The notes beneath the pieces were generated by a model. The model ran no database searches, was not told the DNA's origin, and saw nothing but the letters and a program-made list of their open reading frames with translations. Below are positions 36,571 through 48,500 of a stretch of DNA of 64,000 bases, piece after piece. Source of the DNA: Haberlea rhodopensis. Taxonomy: Eukaryota > Streptophyta > Magnoliopsida > Lamiales > Gesneriaceae. A program made the position numbers and the translations under genes. The first letter of the stretch is position 1. Every line of letters begins with the position of its first letter. The DNA lies in NCBI GenBank assembly GCA_907163345.1, contig CAJQUN010000003.1, positions 558,001 through 622,000 of the forward strand, read 5' to 3'.

Positions 36571-37905
36571 ATGTATACTTCCTCAGGTTAGGAACATTGT
36601 TTAGGGCCATCTCCTCGAAGACTTGATTATCATCTTTTTCTTGCCTTTTTCCTCGAATTGTCCATGGTACCGGCTGAGGTACCCCCCTTCCCGGATTAGC
36701 ATTATTCCGAGGAGGGGGATTATTGTCAATTGGCACATCACGGGGTCCTTGCCTTCCCCCAAATCTACCAACTCATCTTCCTCGAAAATGTCCTCCTCGG
36801 AATGGCCCTCCTCTGTATGGTCCACCCGACCCCTCTTCGGAATCATCTGATTTTTAGCTACTTCCCGATGAGATCTCATCGGAAGGTATTGATCAAAACA
36901 CCTTTTGGGTTGTTCCACTTGCTTATCCCTCCTACTGAGCTCACCACCAGCTTTCGCATCTTTCATTTGTTTCATTTTTTGGGCTTCTTCTAAATTGATA
37001 TACTTAGAAGCCTTTCCCAGAAGCTCGTCATAATCCGAAGGTGGCTTTTTCGCCAAAGATCTGAACAGATCTCCCTCTCGTAGTCCCCGAGTACAAGCAC
37101 TCACCAGTATTCGGAAGTAACATGAAGGACATCAAGGCATGCTTGATTGAATTTCTTCAAAAAGTCTCGAAGAGATTCCTTCTCTGCTTGCTTTATCTCG
37201 AACAGACTAAGGGTTGTTCTCTTGCAACTTCTACTGCTCGCAAACTGATGAAGGAATAGTGAACTAAATTTAGGGAATGAAGCTATGATCCCCGGCGGCA
37301 GTTGGTTAAACCAAGATTGACCAGCTCCGGCAAGAGTGGTCAGGAAGACTCTACACTTCACTCTATCTGTGAGTTGGTGAATTAGTGAATCGTTCTCAAA
37401 TCGGGACAAGTACTCATCAGGATCTGTGTTACCATCGTAATTCCCTACATTCAGAGTTTGGAAATTAGATGGTAATGGATTGTCAATAACTTGGGGAGCA
37501 AATGGGGTGCTCCTCCATGCTGGATAGATGCACCCTTCCATCTTGTTGCGCATCTGCTGCAACTCATCTTTTAAGCTCTCCATCTAGTGATGTAAAGCTT
37601 TGTCTGCTTCTTCACCCATATGACTGGAGGGATCTTTTAACTCTTTAGCCTCTTCCTTTGGCTCCTCGGAAGAGGCTAAATCTTCTTCCTCTTCCGTGGT
37701 TTTTTCTGGCTGGGGTGGAATCATAAACTGTTTCATGACTTCCCCCACAGTTCTGGCGATCACCTCAGTTAATTGTTCCATAGGCATTCCTCCAGTAAGA
37801 AATGCCCTAGGATCATTCTGAGATGATTCTGCATCCTTCGCTTCTTCTTCCTGCACCGGGACCAAATAGGGAGGGGGCTTGGTATATTCCCCTTCGAATT
37901 TTGCC
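36571..37905 (-). pseudogene. gag of element A
   Basis: From 37905 down: an acidic N-terminal part (KFEGEYTKPPPYLVPVQEEE, MPMEQLTEVIARTVGEVMKQ), a stop at about 37582, the capsid-like Retrotrans_gag domain (37583-37101: NFQTLNVGNYDGNTDPDEYL, AGAGQSWFNQLPPG, SRSCKRTTLSLFEIKQAEKE), and after a frame change YDELLGKASKYINLEEAQKM and a basic/acidic tail. No in-frame ATG is left at the expected start. It would form the particle core of the retrotransposon. Confidence 0.84.
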
Positions 37906-37987
37906 CTAGACCCTTACTTCTAACCATGTTGTCTTGAATTTTCGCAATAAGAAAATTTTCTACTTCAACGCCTTTGCTCTAAATTTT

Positions 37988-38003
37988 CCCATGGACGACG
38001 CCA
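37988..38003 (-). other. Primer-binding site of element A
   Basis: Minus strand TGGCGTCGTCCATGGG one base inside the 5' LTR. Its form matches primer sites of Tat-lineage elements (tRNA-Arg type as I recall). Confidence 0.7.
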
Positions 38004-38004
38004 A

Positions 38005-38642
38005 TGATGTGATATGTTATTTTCTGTGTTCGGTAGATTTAAATGTATGCGGAAAATAAATTAAAAAGACACCAAGATTTTTTACGTGAAAAATCCTCGA
38101 ATTGAAGGAAAAACCACGGGACATAGTCCATTATAATTTATACTAATCACAATCAAAATTGGTTACATGACTTTTGACACAGTATATAAGTGATTAATTA
38201 TTACACAAGGATATCTGGAAAAATCACAAGAAATGACCGAACAGACAAAATAATGCTCTCTTCGGAATCGTTTGCATAAAAAGTCCAACCTCTTTAATGA
38301 AACTCTAAGCGTCTATTTTTAGGGCTCATTTCAATGTTTAATTGGTGGGAAAGCTAAAACACGATCTCCCTTGATCGTGGCGTTAATGTGGCGAGTGTGT
38401 CTGTGGCGAGTGTGTCCGAGAAATCCGCACCCCATTAACGCATGTTTATCTCCGCCGGTTAATTTGTTGGTTACAGCCGGGTCTTCCGCTAGTCTTTGAC
38501 CATTATACCGAGCAGGGTTTAATAGCGTTCGGCTACCTTGTGCTCGGATGTTGCTTGTTCGGATATTTTCTATTCGGTATTTGTTTGTTCGGCTTTTTGC
38601 AGGGAATTTCACCCGAGAAAGGTAATATGTCATATGACATCA
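38005..38642 (-). repeat. Element A 5' LTR, complete (638 bp)
   Basis: TGATGT at 38005 and ACATCA at 38637-38642 form the terminal inverted repeat. It aligns with 27541-28006. The part 38466-38642 has no counterpart in the other LTR. Confidence 0.9.
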
Positions 38643-38647
38643 CGTTA

Positions 38648-38734
38648 CATCCTGGTTGTCTTAATTTAAAAGACCTCGTCTCTTCTTCCGACCTCTTTGT
38701 GTGGACCGACGTGTTCTACCTCGGCTGTTCGCCC
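38648..38734 (+). repeat. Element B 5' LTR, continuation after element A
   Basis: CATCCTGGTTGTCTTAATTT onwards aligns with 42550-42650 of the B 3' LTR, with a 13-bp deletion, up to CTGTTCGCCC. After that, unrelated internal sequence follows, so the rest of this LTR and B's gag-pol are deleted. Confidence 0.82.
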
Positions 38735-38899
38735 AATAGAGTAGGGAGGAAATGCGAGCATCGGAGAGGAGATCGTATCTATAGGCCAGGAGGAAGAATG
38801 TCCAAGGAGACGTCAGGAATGAGACAACCCTGCTCTTTGAGCTGGCTTACACATCCTTGGAAACCAGCATCAATAAAAGTAAAGAGCTTCTCCCCGACC

Positions 38900-41800
38900 T
38901 GTTCTTCAGATTTCTATTTCTCCCCAGCCGCTTCCTTCTGAGCCTTGGCAAGCTCCTGTTCAGCAGAGTCAGCTACCCCTTTTGTCAGTGCTAGCTCATT
39001 ACGAAGCTCCTGCAGATCAGTTTCATACTTGTGTTTTTGCGCTTCAATTAAAGAGCAGGCCTCAGCTTCCAGAATGGACGTTCTGAGATCTGAGCTTTAA
39101 GCTCAGCCACTTCCTTCTCATGCAGGGATTTGGCCTCGGCCAGTGTGTCCTGCATGGCCTCATAAACTTTGATGTCCTTGAGAGATTGTCTTCGGATCAA
39201 TGTAGCCCAAGATGCAAACTCCACCATCAAAACATGGCCTGAGGAGAAAAAATCCATAAAAAAATTACTCTGCTCTGCAAAGGCAACAGTGCTCGGCCCT
39301 GCCTTACCTCAGTAAGACTGCTACTAGTTTGTGACAAGATCACCACAACCTATTTGGTTCATGTAAAGAGCATCCTCGGTATTAGCCAGATCACGAGCCA
39401 CAGCTAAGCCAATTGTGCTCGGCCCTTCCCCAACAAGCCTAACTCCTCCTCGGTAGGCTTCCATCACCCTCTCACGACGCCTCTCAACCCGTGGTAGCTC
39501 ACTTCCCTTCTCGCCAACTGGGGGTGGGTCTGAAGGTTCAGTTCGAACCCGAACCCACCTCACCGGTTGAGCAACAACGGTCGAGGTCCCTTCACCTCCC
39601 CCTGGTTCTACCAGCTTTTTGCTGCGGATAGGACCTCCTCGGCAGTAGGAGGACTCTCAGTCATCACATCCACGATAGTCACTCCCTCAGCTGATTGGGA
39701 ATTTGGGATTGATGGGCTTGCTTTTGCTGGCTCCTTTGTAGAGCCTTCTGCTCTAACAAACTCATTACTCTATCCACTGAATACAAAACAGATAAGAGGT
39801 CAGCATAACTGAGCAAAAAATACTTGAAAGATTAAAATAATTATTAAGTTTGCTTAAAACAAGTACCAGCTCTTCCCCTTAAGGTTGTATCGGCCGGACT
39901 CAGTCCAGCAAATCAAATGAGTTCCTCCACCAACATCTTGGATGAATTGAAGCAGTGACCCCCAATATGTTTCATTACATCTAAGTAGAGGGGGCTCTTT
40001 TTGAAATTTTTGGGTGGTGAGGGGAGGACCGGAAGATAGTCTACCCAGTCAGTGCAACATACCCATGGCTGAGGAGGTTTAACAAAAAAGAAATAATTCT
40101 TCCAATCCTTGATCTTAATAGGATACCCCCAACAAAAGCGCAACCAGGTCGGCTAGTCACATACCAAGGCCCTTCACCAGATCTCTTGATTTGGAAAATG
40201 TAAGAGAGAGGGGGGTTGTCATAAGGTAACCCAAACGCCCTGAAAACAACTACCAGGCTGCACAAAATACGATAAGAGTTGGGGCAGAATTGGCTAAGGT
40301 TAAGTTGATAAAAAGTACTGAGCTCTTGAAAAAAACTCAAGTAAAGGAAAACGTAAAACCCCCTCTAGCTCTCCACGGTAAAAGGTGTAATAATCCTCAG
40401 GAGGTTGGTTTGGCAGTTGGGATGTAGAAGGAAACAAGAATTCGTAATCAGAAGGAGCTTGTCTGAGCTTGCGGACTTGGGTCTCATCTGAATCATCCAA
40501 GGCAGGAACATACACTTTGTACCAGGAATAATTACCAGAAGAGGATTCCAACATGTGCTAAGCGCTGGCCTCAGCGATCTGAAGTTCATGCCTGTCATGT
40601 GTTTTGCGGAAGCGTAACGTAATAAAATCTTGAATCTCCTCGGTAGATCACCGGCCCAAAATTGGTCTTGTTCTTCGTCTTCAACCTATTCTTCGTCCTT
40701 AACTGGGGAGGGTGATAAGGGGTGAGTATTTGGGGAAATACTCAGCAAGCAGGGGCCAGTTGAACATGATAAAACATACATATAAAGTTTTTCAAATAAT
40801 TGTTTATCAAACACATAGTAGATCGATACACATACTCATAATTGTTCACACTAGAGCTTCATCACATAAACACATAACGTGGCTCCCGTGGCATATCACT
40901 TTGCTCTTAAGGATCAAGAGGGGACTCACATGCATGTGGCACGCCCACATCATGTAGCACTTTGTCCAGCCGAATCAAGTGGTGGCTCCTACACATGTAG
41001 CATTTTCCCCCGCAGAGTCTTCGACTTTCAATGCGCATTTCTCATAAATTTTCATAATATGATCTTTATAATATATTTTCATGTTCAACTGAATTCTAAC
41101 ACATGTATAGAGTTTCATAAACGAAATGATATTTGTAGCAAAAACCCACTACTGTCGGATGTACAAAGCGTGGTTGAACGGATCCTTGGTTGAAAGATAG
41201 TACAAAAGCTCTCTTCCATTGCCTTGAAGTGTTCGAAATTCTTGTGAGTGAGATGGTGTTAATTTTTGAAAATTGCTAAGTGTAGAATAATCTTTTCTTG
41301 GCATGGTGTATTGTGGTTTTAATGTGAGGAGGGATGGTCCAATGTAGATCCACCAATTTGGCCCATAATGACAAGATTCAAGGTATGTCAAAAGGTAATA
41401 TTTTAAATGGATGATATTAATTGTATATTCATTTATTTAGCCTTCTAATCACAAGATTGGAGCTAAATAATAATTGGATGGATTTATGATAATTGGGATA
41501 TTATTAAGTATCTAATTGGGTAATGAATAGTAATCAATGGGTAATGTAAGAAATTGATTGTAAATTCCATGACTTTGGCCTCCTAATGACAATAATTGAG
41601 TCAATGTATTGATTAGGTTATCAATGAGCAAAATGAATGACAAAAAGAATGGGGTCATCACATGTTGGCCATCTAATGACATAAATTGAGCAAGATAGTA
41701 AATGTCAATAAATTGGATTGAGTGAGATTGAATGGTGGCAAGAATTTGGGTCATACAATTGAATGGCTTTGAATGACTAATGTCATGATTTTAGCAAGAC

Positions 41801-42170
41801 AATGAATGACTCTCATGAGGTAATTGAATAATCATCAATGACATGATTGATAAAGAAAAAGAATGGGTTTAGGCCATTAGTGACATGATTTTGGGCAAGG
41901 TAATTGAATGTGTTAGTGAGGCACTTGAATGGTATGCCATAATTTGAGCTACACATAAATATTATTGAATGACTAACGTGATTTGGGGTAAGACAAATTT
42001 TCGGGTCTTCACAATGCCCGGCTGAGACCCCAGCTTCCTAGGTGTCCTCAGTTTGGACGACTTCCTCAGGGATCGCAACCCTCTCGGTATAAAAATAACC
42101 ATATTGATTTACCGCAGTAAGAGTCTCGTCAGTCAGAGGGGAATGAAATAATTTATCATAGGAAGAATAC
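38900..42170 (-). pseudogene. Antisense ORF of element B, split by a solo LTR
   Basis: Homologous to element A's antisense ORF. Starts ATGTATTCTTCC at 42170 (MYSSYDKLFHSPLTDETL ... EEVVQTEDT, then stop), is interrupted at 42013 by a 1.4-kb solo LTR and resumes at 40587. 40560-40300: YKVYVPALDDSDE, VRKLRQAPSDYEFLFPSTS, GELEGVLRFPLLEFF. 40340-39913: LSQFCPNSYRILCSLVVVF, FQIKRSGEGPWYVTSRPG and, in another frame, YPIKIKDWKNYFFFVKPPQP, GGHCFNSSKM. 39563-38900: low-complexity Pro/Arg-rich region and a coiled-coil piece (LHEKEVAELKAQIS). Stops and frame changes separate the parts; introns may explain some. Confidence 0.78.
40593..42013 (-). mobile_element. Solo LTR, 1421 bp, inserted in element B
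   Basis: On the minus strand begins TGTGAAGACCC (42013) and ends CGCTTCCGCAAAACACATGACA's terminal ATGACA (40593). A perfect 5-bp duplication ATGCC lies at 40588-40592 and 42014-42018. Removing it rejoins the antisense ORF of element B. The AT-rich core has no genes. Phrases GTGGCTCC...CATGTAGCA near 40985 recur in the LTR-like region at 61770-61810, suggesting a related family there. Confidence 0.88.
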
Positions 42171-42483
42171 ATTCTCAATAAAACAGCTAAAAATAATGTA
42201 TCTAGAAGTTTTCAGAAAGAGAAAAACGGAGAATGAAGCAAGTAAAAGAGGTCGGAGCCGAGCTGTTTCAACCGTTGCAAAATAAGGGAATGGAGGACTA
42301 GAGCATGGCACCGTCAAATCTCTGATTTATTGAAAGGTTAGGATTGTCGCGGAATATGAGCAAACGTCCTAACAATCATAATTTTAGATTCAAAATTTGA
42401 ACTGGTTAGCCGTTGGATCCCCGCCTAAAATATCGATGTTGGCTTAGTACACACGAACTTCTGGTCTACGACGTCAGCTCGAC

Positions 42484-42498
42484 TAGGAGGGGGGACTG
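42484..42498 (+). other. Polypurine tract of element B
   Basis: TAGGAGGGGGGACTG directly before the 3' LTR TGATAC. It fixes the plus orientation of B. Confidence 0.8.
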
Positions 42499-43100
42499 TG
42501 ATACCCCTTAATAATAGTCACCACCTGGTGAGTCGGCCTTGTTCCGTTACATCCTAATTGTCTTACTTTAAAAGACCTCACTTCTTCTTCCGACCTCTTT
42601 GTGTGGACCGACCTGGTTAATCGACGTGTTCTACCTCGACTGTTCGCCCTCCTCCAAACGTTTCAACGAACTCTTTTGGGCCCGAGCTCATTGGCCAAAC
42701 TCTTCTCATAACTTGCTTAATATGTGGACACAACCAGTTAATTGTATCTCCTAAATTAGGCAAGTGCGAGATCTACGGAGCAATATAGAGGATTTGATTG
42801 TATTCACAAGATCTCATCATATCCTGATAAGATTTTGATAAAAATGGAAGGAGACCTTGATACATGATAACTCTTAGTTCTCTGCCTATAAATATCAGGT
42901 TCAATCCACATGTTTGGTCATTCATAATTCTTTCACTTACTTTATAAGTATATATTTTTTCGTATTCTCTCGCTTGACTTGAGCGTAGAGGAGACACGCC
43001 GGAAAACATCCGGCCCCCTTCTCACTTTTATTTATTGATTCCAGGTCTCTGAGAAGATGATCCTAAGCAAAATTGACGATATTATTATTTGCATTGAAGA
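42499..43100 (+). repeat. Element B 3' LTR
   Basis: Starts TGATACCCC at 42499. TATA box CTATAAATATC at about 42887. It is not interrupted at the CGTTA site (42545-42549) where element A sits in the 5' LTR. The end is estimated from the distance after the TATA box. Confidence 0.75.
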
Positions 43101-43985
43101 ACAGTGATGTATTGTCTTACCTCTTATTGAAATATGAATATAATCACACTTTTTGGTGATAATCACACTTTGTGGTGATATATATATATATATATATATT
43201 TATTGTTGGGAAGAAATAAATATCCTACAGGAAAAAGCGATAAACATTTGATTTTTGAGTTGTTATAGAGCTTCCAAAAGTTGAGTTACATCACTTAACA
43301 CCGGATATGGGTTTGATAAAGCAATGAACTCTTGGCTCTGTTTAGACCCAAAATCATGTATCCAATTCACATAAGTTATAAGAGATTTGAGTGTTTAGAA
43401 ACAATAATTATAATTAATAGGATTGGATCGACATATCATGCTTAAGTTTTTATACTATTTAATTAATCGATTCGAATGTCAGCCTGCCTAGAGTTTCAGT
43501 GAAATGTTTGGTTAATTTTAAAATGACTTGGTAAGTGAGCCATCACCTAATATTTACAAAATTTGTCAATATAGAGTAATAAATGTTTGATTAATGGTTA
43601 TTCAATATTGTATTAACTTCATGTTATTTTATGATTAATCAAAAAACACATTCAAAAAATTATACTTTTTTTTTTCATCTTTTAACATTAATTTTCATTT
43701 TCAAAAATGAAGTGTTGAACCATAACCGATGGTGCGTGAACGACAACCAAAACATTAAGAAAGATTAAGATTAATGGTTTAGGTTTGTTGAACGGTTGAA
43801 TCGGCGGCGATTTGAATCTTGATCATGTCTAACCTATAATATGGACCCGAATGAGTTATTCTCATTATATTTTTGTCGATAATTGAAACAAATATCTAAC
43901 GATGAATATACTTGTGTGCAAAAGTTTTTGTATTTACATTATAATTGAACAATAATCAATCTATGATTTTTATAAGAGCTAGTTG
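43101..43985. other. Gene-free AT-rich stretch
   Basis: Contains a short (AT)n near 43180-43198 and nothing else recognisable. Confidence 0.45.
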
Positions 43986-44372
43986 CCGATTACCCCTGTG
44001 GTTTTTGGAAATAGGTAGATTACACTCATGTGGTTTGAAAATAGGCATTTTACCCAATTGTGATTTTGAAAATAGACATATTATCCTCTCGTGGTTTGAA
44101 AATGGAATTTTACCCCTATAGATTTTGAATATAAGCACTTTACCCTCTTGTGGTTTGTGAATAAATGTAAAATATCTCATCCATGGAGTTAATTTTTTAC
44201 AAAAAACAATAGGGTAAAATGCATATATTCAAAACCATAAGGGTTAAAACGTCTATTTTCAAACCAAAAGGTAATCTGCATATTTTCAAAATCAAAATGG
44301 GGTAAAATGCCTATTTTCAAACCAAACGAGTATAATCTGCCTATTTTCAAAATCGCATAAGAATATATTTTG
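43986..44372. mobile_element. Foldback element with repeat-built arms
   Basis: The left arm (about 43990-44175) consists of variants of GTGGTTTGAAAATAGGCATT + TTACCC. The right arm (about 44205-44370) is its reverse complement (GGGTAAAATGCCTATTTTCA + AACC). The loop is about 30 bp (CATCCATGGAGTTAATT). Each arm holds about five to six units of 30-35 bp. Such structures can form a long hairpin. No target duplication was identified. Confidence 0.85.
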
Positions 44373-44613
44373 ACCTTATATAATTTATACGTAATATTAT
44401 ATTTATTGAATTTCTTAAAATATAAAATTTTGAGAACAGAGTCTTATAGTAATTTTACCGAAGACAGGCTGTGAGGCTATCTTAAAAGATTCGATGTATG
44501 GGTAGGACTTGGAGTCGGGCTGAAGACAACAGAATTATTAATTTCAGTGACCGTAAATTAATCATCGGTGCACGTGTACGTGGAAAGGCCACACGAGTGC
44601 ACACAGTACAAAA

Positions 44614-44727
44614 TGTCTTCATCTTCTTTGTCGTGCATTATTGTCTCTTTTAAGTATTTTTGTCTTCATCTTCCCCCTGTTTTTTTTTTTTTTTGTCGTG
44701 CATTATTGTCTCTTTTAAGTATTTTTT
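44614..44727. repeat. Imperfect tandem duplication with T-tract
   Basis: TGTCTTCATCTTC, then GTCGTGCATTATTGTCTCTT and TTAAGTATTTT, occur twice (44614-44660, 44661-44727). The second copy has a 16-17-base T run inserted. Confidence 0.8.
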
Positions 44728-45525
44728 TAGACATCGTTTGATATATTGTTAATAGTGTGATGTACATAATTTTTAACTATTTATCACTCACTTCACATCT
44801 AATACTTGATTTTATCCTCATCAAAGCTTTCTCATTTAACCAACAATTGATTTGTAAATGTTCGATTAATGATTATTCGAGATTGTCCAAAAAACTTAAT
44901 GAGAACCATATTTAGTGGACTTAAATAGGTTGCAATAAAAGAAAATAAAGTATTAATTCCTAAAAACAAAAGTCAATTTCCATTTTTACCAATAAATAAA
45001 GGGAAAATTTCGGGTCGGTACCAAGAGGAGAAAGTTTTTTCGTTCCAGTCCACCAAAATATTTTGCTTTCAACTAGGTCCATTTTAGGTCAAAATGACGT
45101 AAATATCCATAAACTATCATCTTCCTCGCTGTGTCTCCAACACGAATCGTCTTCTCCATTTTATCTCTGTAATTTCTCCATGTTACACATAAAAATACTC
45201 AAAATTTCATGTAATTTCTCACCCATTCCATCGAATCGTTTCTTGATGGATTAATGTGAGAAGATGAGGTATTCGCATTTCCAAAAAGATGAAGCCGTAC
45301 AAAAATTACGTAAAAGAATAAAATTGGTTGGGCTTTCTGAAATGAAATAAAACATTACGTAAAGATGAGGTATTCACAAGAATTTTCCCATTATCATCAA
45401 ATGAGATATTTACTGAAATGAAATAAAACATTTCATTGGTTGGGCTTTCTGAAAATGTCAATGGTTTCAGAAAATATAAACTATTGGTGTATCTATTAAT
45501 GTTTTTTGATTAAAAGACAAACCTG

Positions 45526-48500
45526 AGTCTATCGGTGCATGTAATTTGCATGCACCGCATGAGATATGCATCTCATGAGTCTAGCGGTGCATGTAAATTA
45601 CATGCACCGCTAGACACAAGAAAGTGAAAATGATGATAATAATGAATAATGTGAAGATTTTCTATTTTTAACTGAGATTAGTTTCTGAAATTCATAATGA
45701 TGATGAAATCCATTTACAAATGAGAATTAGGAATTGGGTGTTGCAGCCTTGTAGATAAAAAAATGTTGGTAGAATCAAGTTATTTACATGCACCGCATGA
45801 GATATGCATCACATGAGTCAAGCGGTGCATGTAAATTACATGCACCGCTAGACACAAAAAAGTGAAAATGATGATAATAATGAATAATGTGAAGATTTTC
45901 TATTTTTGACAGAGATTAGTTTTTGAAAATTCATAACGATGGTGAAATCCATTTACAAAGGGAATTAGGAATTGATTGTTGCAGTCTTGCAGATAAAAAG
46001 TGTTGGTGAATCAAGTTATTTACATGCACCGCATGAGGTATACATCGCATGAGTCTAGCGGTGCATGTAAATTACATGTACTGCTAGACACAAGGAAGTG
46101 AAAATGATGATAATAATGAATAATGTGAAGATTTTTCTATTTTTGACAGAGATTGGTTTTTGAAAATTCATAATGATGGTGAAATCCATTTACAAAGGGA
46201 ATTAGGAATTGATTGTTGCAGTCTTGCAGATAAAAAGTGTTGGTGAATCAAGTTATTTACATGCACCGCATGAGGTATACATCGCATGAGTCTAGCGGTG
46301 CATGTAAATTACATGTACCGCTAGACACAAGAAAGTGAAAATGATGATAATAATGAATAATGTGCAGATTTTTCTATTTTTAAATGATATTAGTTTCTGA
46401 AAATTAATAATGATGATGAAATCCATTTTCAAAGGGAATTAGGAATTGATTGTTGCAGTTTTGTAGATAACAATTGTTGGCAGAATCAAGTTATTTACAT
46501 GAATCTTGAGATATTCATCGCATGAGTCTAGCGGTGTATGTAAAATACATGCATCGCTAGACACAAGAAAGTGAAAATGATGATAATAATGAATAATGTG
46601 AAGATTTTTCTATTTTTAACTGAGATTAGTTTCTGGAAATTTATAATGATGATGAAATCAATTTACAAATGGAATTAGGAATTGATTGTTGCAGTCTTGT
46701 AGATAAAAATTGTTGGTAGAATCAAGTTATTTACATGCACCTCATGAGATATGCATCGCATGAGTCTTGCGGTGCATGTAAATTACATGCACCGCTAGAC
46801 ACAAGAAATTGAAAATGATGGAATAATGAATAATGTGAAGATTTTTCTATTTTTAACTAAGATTAGTTTCTGAAAATTCATAATGATGATGAAATCTATT
46901 TACAAATGGAATTAGGAATTGATTGTTGCAGTATTGTAGATAAAAATTGTTGGTAGAATCAAGTTATTTACATGCACCTCATGAGATATACATCGCATGA
47001 GTCTAGCGGTGCATGTAAGTTACATGCACCGCTAGACACAAGAAAATGAAAATGATGATAATAATGAATAATGTGAATATTTTTCTATTTTAACTGAGAT
47101 TAGTTTCTGAAAATTCATAATGATGATGAAATAAGTTTACAAATGGAATTAGATATTGATTGTTGCAGTCTTGTAGATAAAAAGTCTTGGTGAATCCAGT
47201 TATTTACATGCATCGCATGAGATATACATCGCATGAGTCTAGCGGTGCATGTAAATTACATGCACCGCTAGACACAAAAAGTGAAAATGATGATAATAAT
47301 GAATAATGTGAAGATTTTTCTATTTTTGACCGAGATTTCTGAATATTCATAATGATGATGAAATCCATTTACAAAGGGAAATAGGAATTGCTTTTTACAT
47401 TCTTGTAGATATAAACTATTTGTGAAATCAAGTTATTTACATGCACCGAATGAGATTTGCATCGCATGAGTCTAGCGGTGCATGTAAATTACATGCACCG
47501 CTAGATACAATAAAGTGAAAATGATGATAAAATGAATAATGTGAAGATTTTTCTATTTTCGAGTAGATTTGTTTCTGAAAATTCATGATGATGATGAAAA
47601 GAAATTCATATTAAAGAAAAATGAAGTAGAAGAACCGAGATTCCAAATGAACAAATTCAAACTTTTCATTTACAAATGGAACTAAGAATTGATTGTTGCA
47701 GTTTTGTAGATAAAATTGTTGGTAGAATCAAGTTATTTACACGCACCTCATGAGATATGCATCGCATTAGTCTAGCGGTGCATGTAAATTACATGCACCG
47801 CTAGACACAAGAAATTGAAATTGATGGTAATAATGAATAATGTGAAGATTTTTCTAATTCTAACTGATATTAGTTTCTGAAAATTCATAATGATGATGAA
47901 ATCCATTTACAAATGGAATTAGGAATTGATTGTTGCAGTATTGTAGATAAAAATTGTTGGTAGAATCAAGTTATTTACATGCACCTCATGAGATATGCAT
48001 CGCATGAGTCTTGCGCTGCATGTAAATTACATGCACCGCTAGACACAAGAAATTGAAAATGATGGTAATAATGAATATTGTGAAGATTTTTCTATTTCTA
48101 ACTGAGATTAGTTTCTGAAAATTCATAAAGATGATGAAATAAGTTTACAAATGGAATTAGAAATTGATTGTTGCAGTCTTGTAGATAAAAAGTCTTGGTG
48201 AATCAAGTTATTTACATGCATCGCATGAGATATACATCGCATGAGTCTAGCGGTGCATGTAAATTACATGCATCGCTAGACACAAAAAGTGAAAATGATG
48301 ATAATAATGAATAATGTGAAGATTTTTCTATTTTTGACTGAGATTAGTTTCTGAATATTCATAATGATGATGAAATCCATTTACAAAGGGAATTATGAAT
48401 TGCTTTTTACATTCTTGTAGATATAAACTATTTGTGAAATCAAGTTATTTACATGCACCGCATGAGATTTGCATCGCATGAGTCTAGCGGTGCATGTAAA

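Larger units (their letters stand above)
27541..38642 (-). mobile_element. Element A: Tat/Retand-type Ty3/gypsy retrotransposon with nested insertions
   Basis: Minus-strand element, ends TGATGT...ACATCA, flanked by a perfect 5-bp duplication CGTTA (27536-27540 and 38643-38647). Order from 38642 downwards: 5' LTR, primer site TGGCGTCGTCCATGGG, gag, protease, RT, RNase H, second (archaeal-type) RNase H, integrase, tandem-repeat region, antisense ORF, 3' LTR. A dual RNase H and an antisense ORF next to the 3' LTR are known traits of the Tat lineage (Retand, Ogre relatives). It carries a Sirevirus-type solo LTR (33900-35617) and a TRIM (31763-32108). All genes have frameshifts or stops. Confidence 0.92.
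27490..43100 (+). mobile_element. Element B: internally deleted Tat/Retand-type Ty3/gypsy element
   Basis: Plus-strand element with LTRs starting TGATAC. 5' LTR pieces lie at 27490-27540 and 38648-38734 (element A in between), the antisense ORF at about 38900-42170, the polypurine tract AGGAGGGGGGACTG at 42485-42498, and the 3' LTR at 42499-about 43100. No gag, RT or integrase is visible, so it is a deletion derivative. The right end and its target duplication could not be fixed by eye. Confidence 0.78.

Noticed and set aside
27490..43100. Integrated plant pararetrovirus as the source of the RT-RNase H fragments
   Set aside because: Integrase, LTRs, target duplications and dual RNase H identify Ty3/gypsy elements; no movement or capsid protein signature of pararetroviruses is seen.
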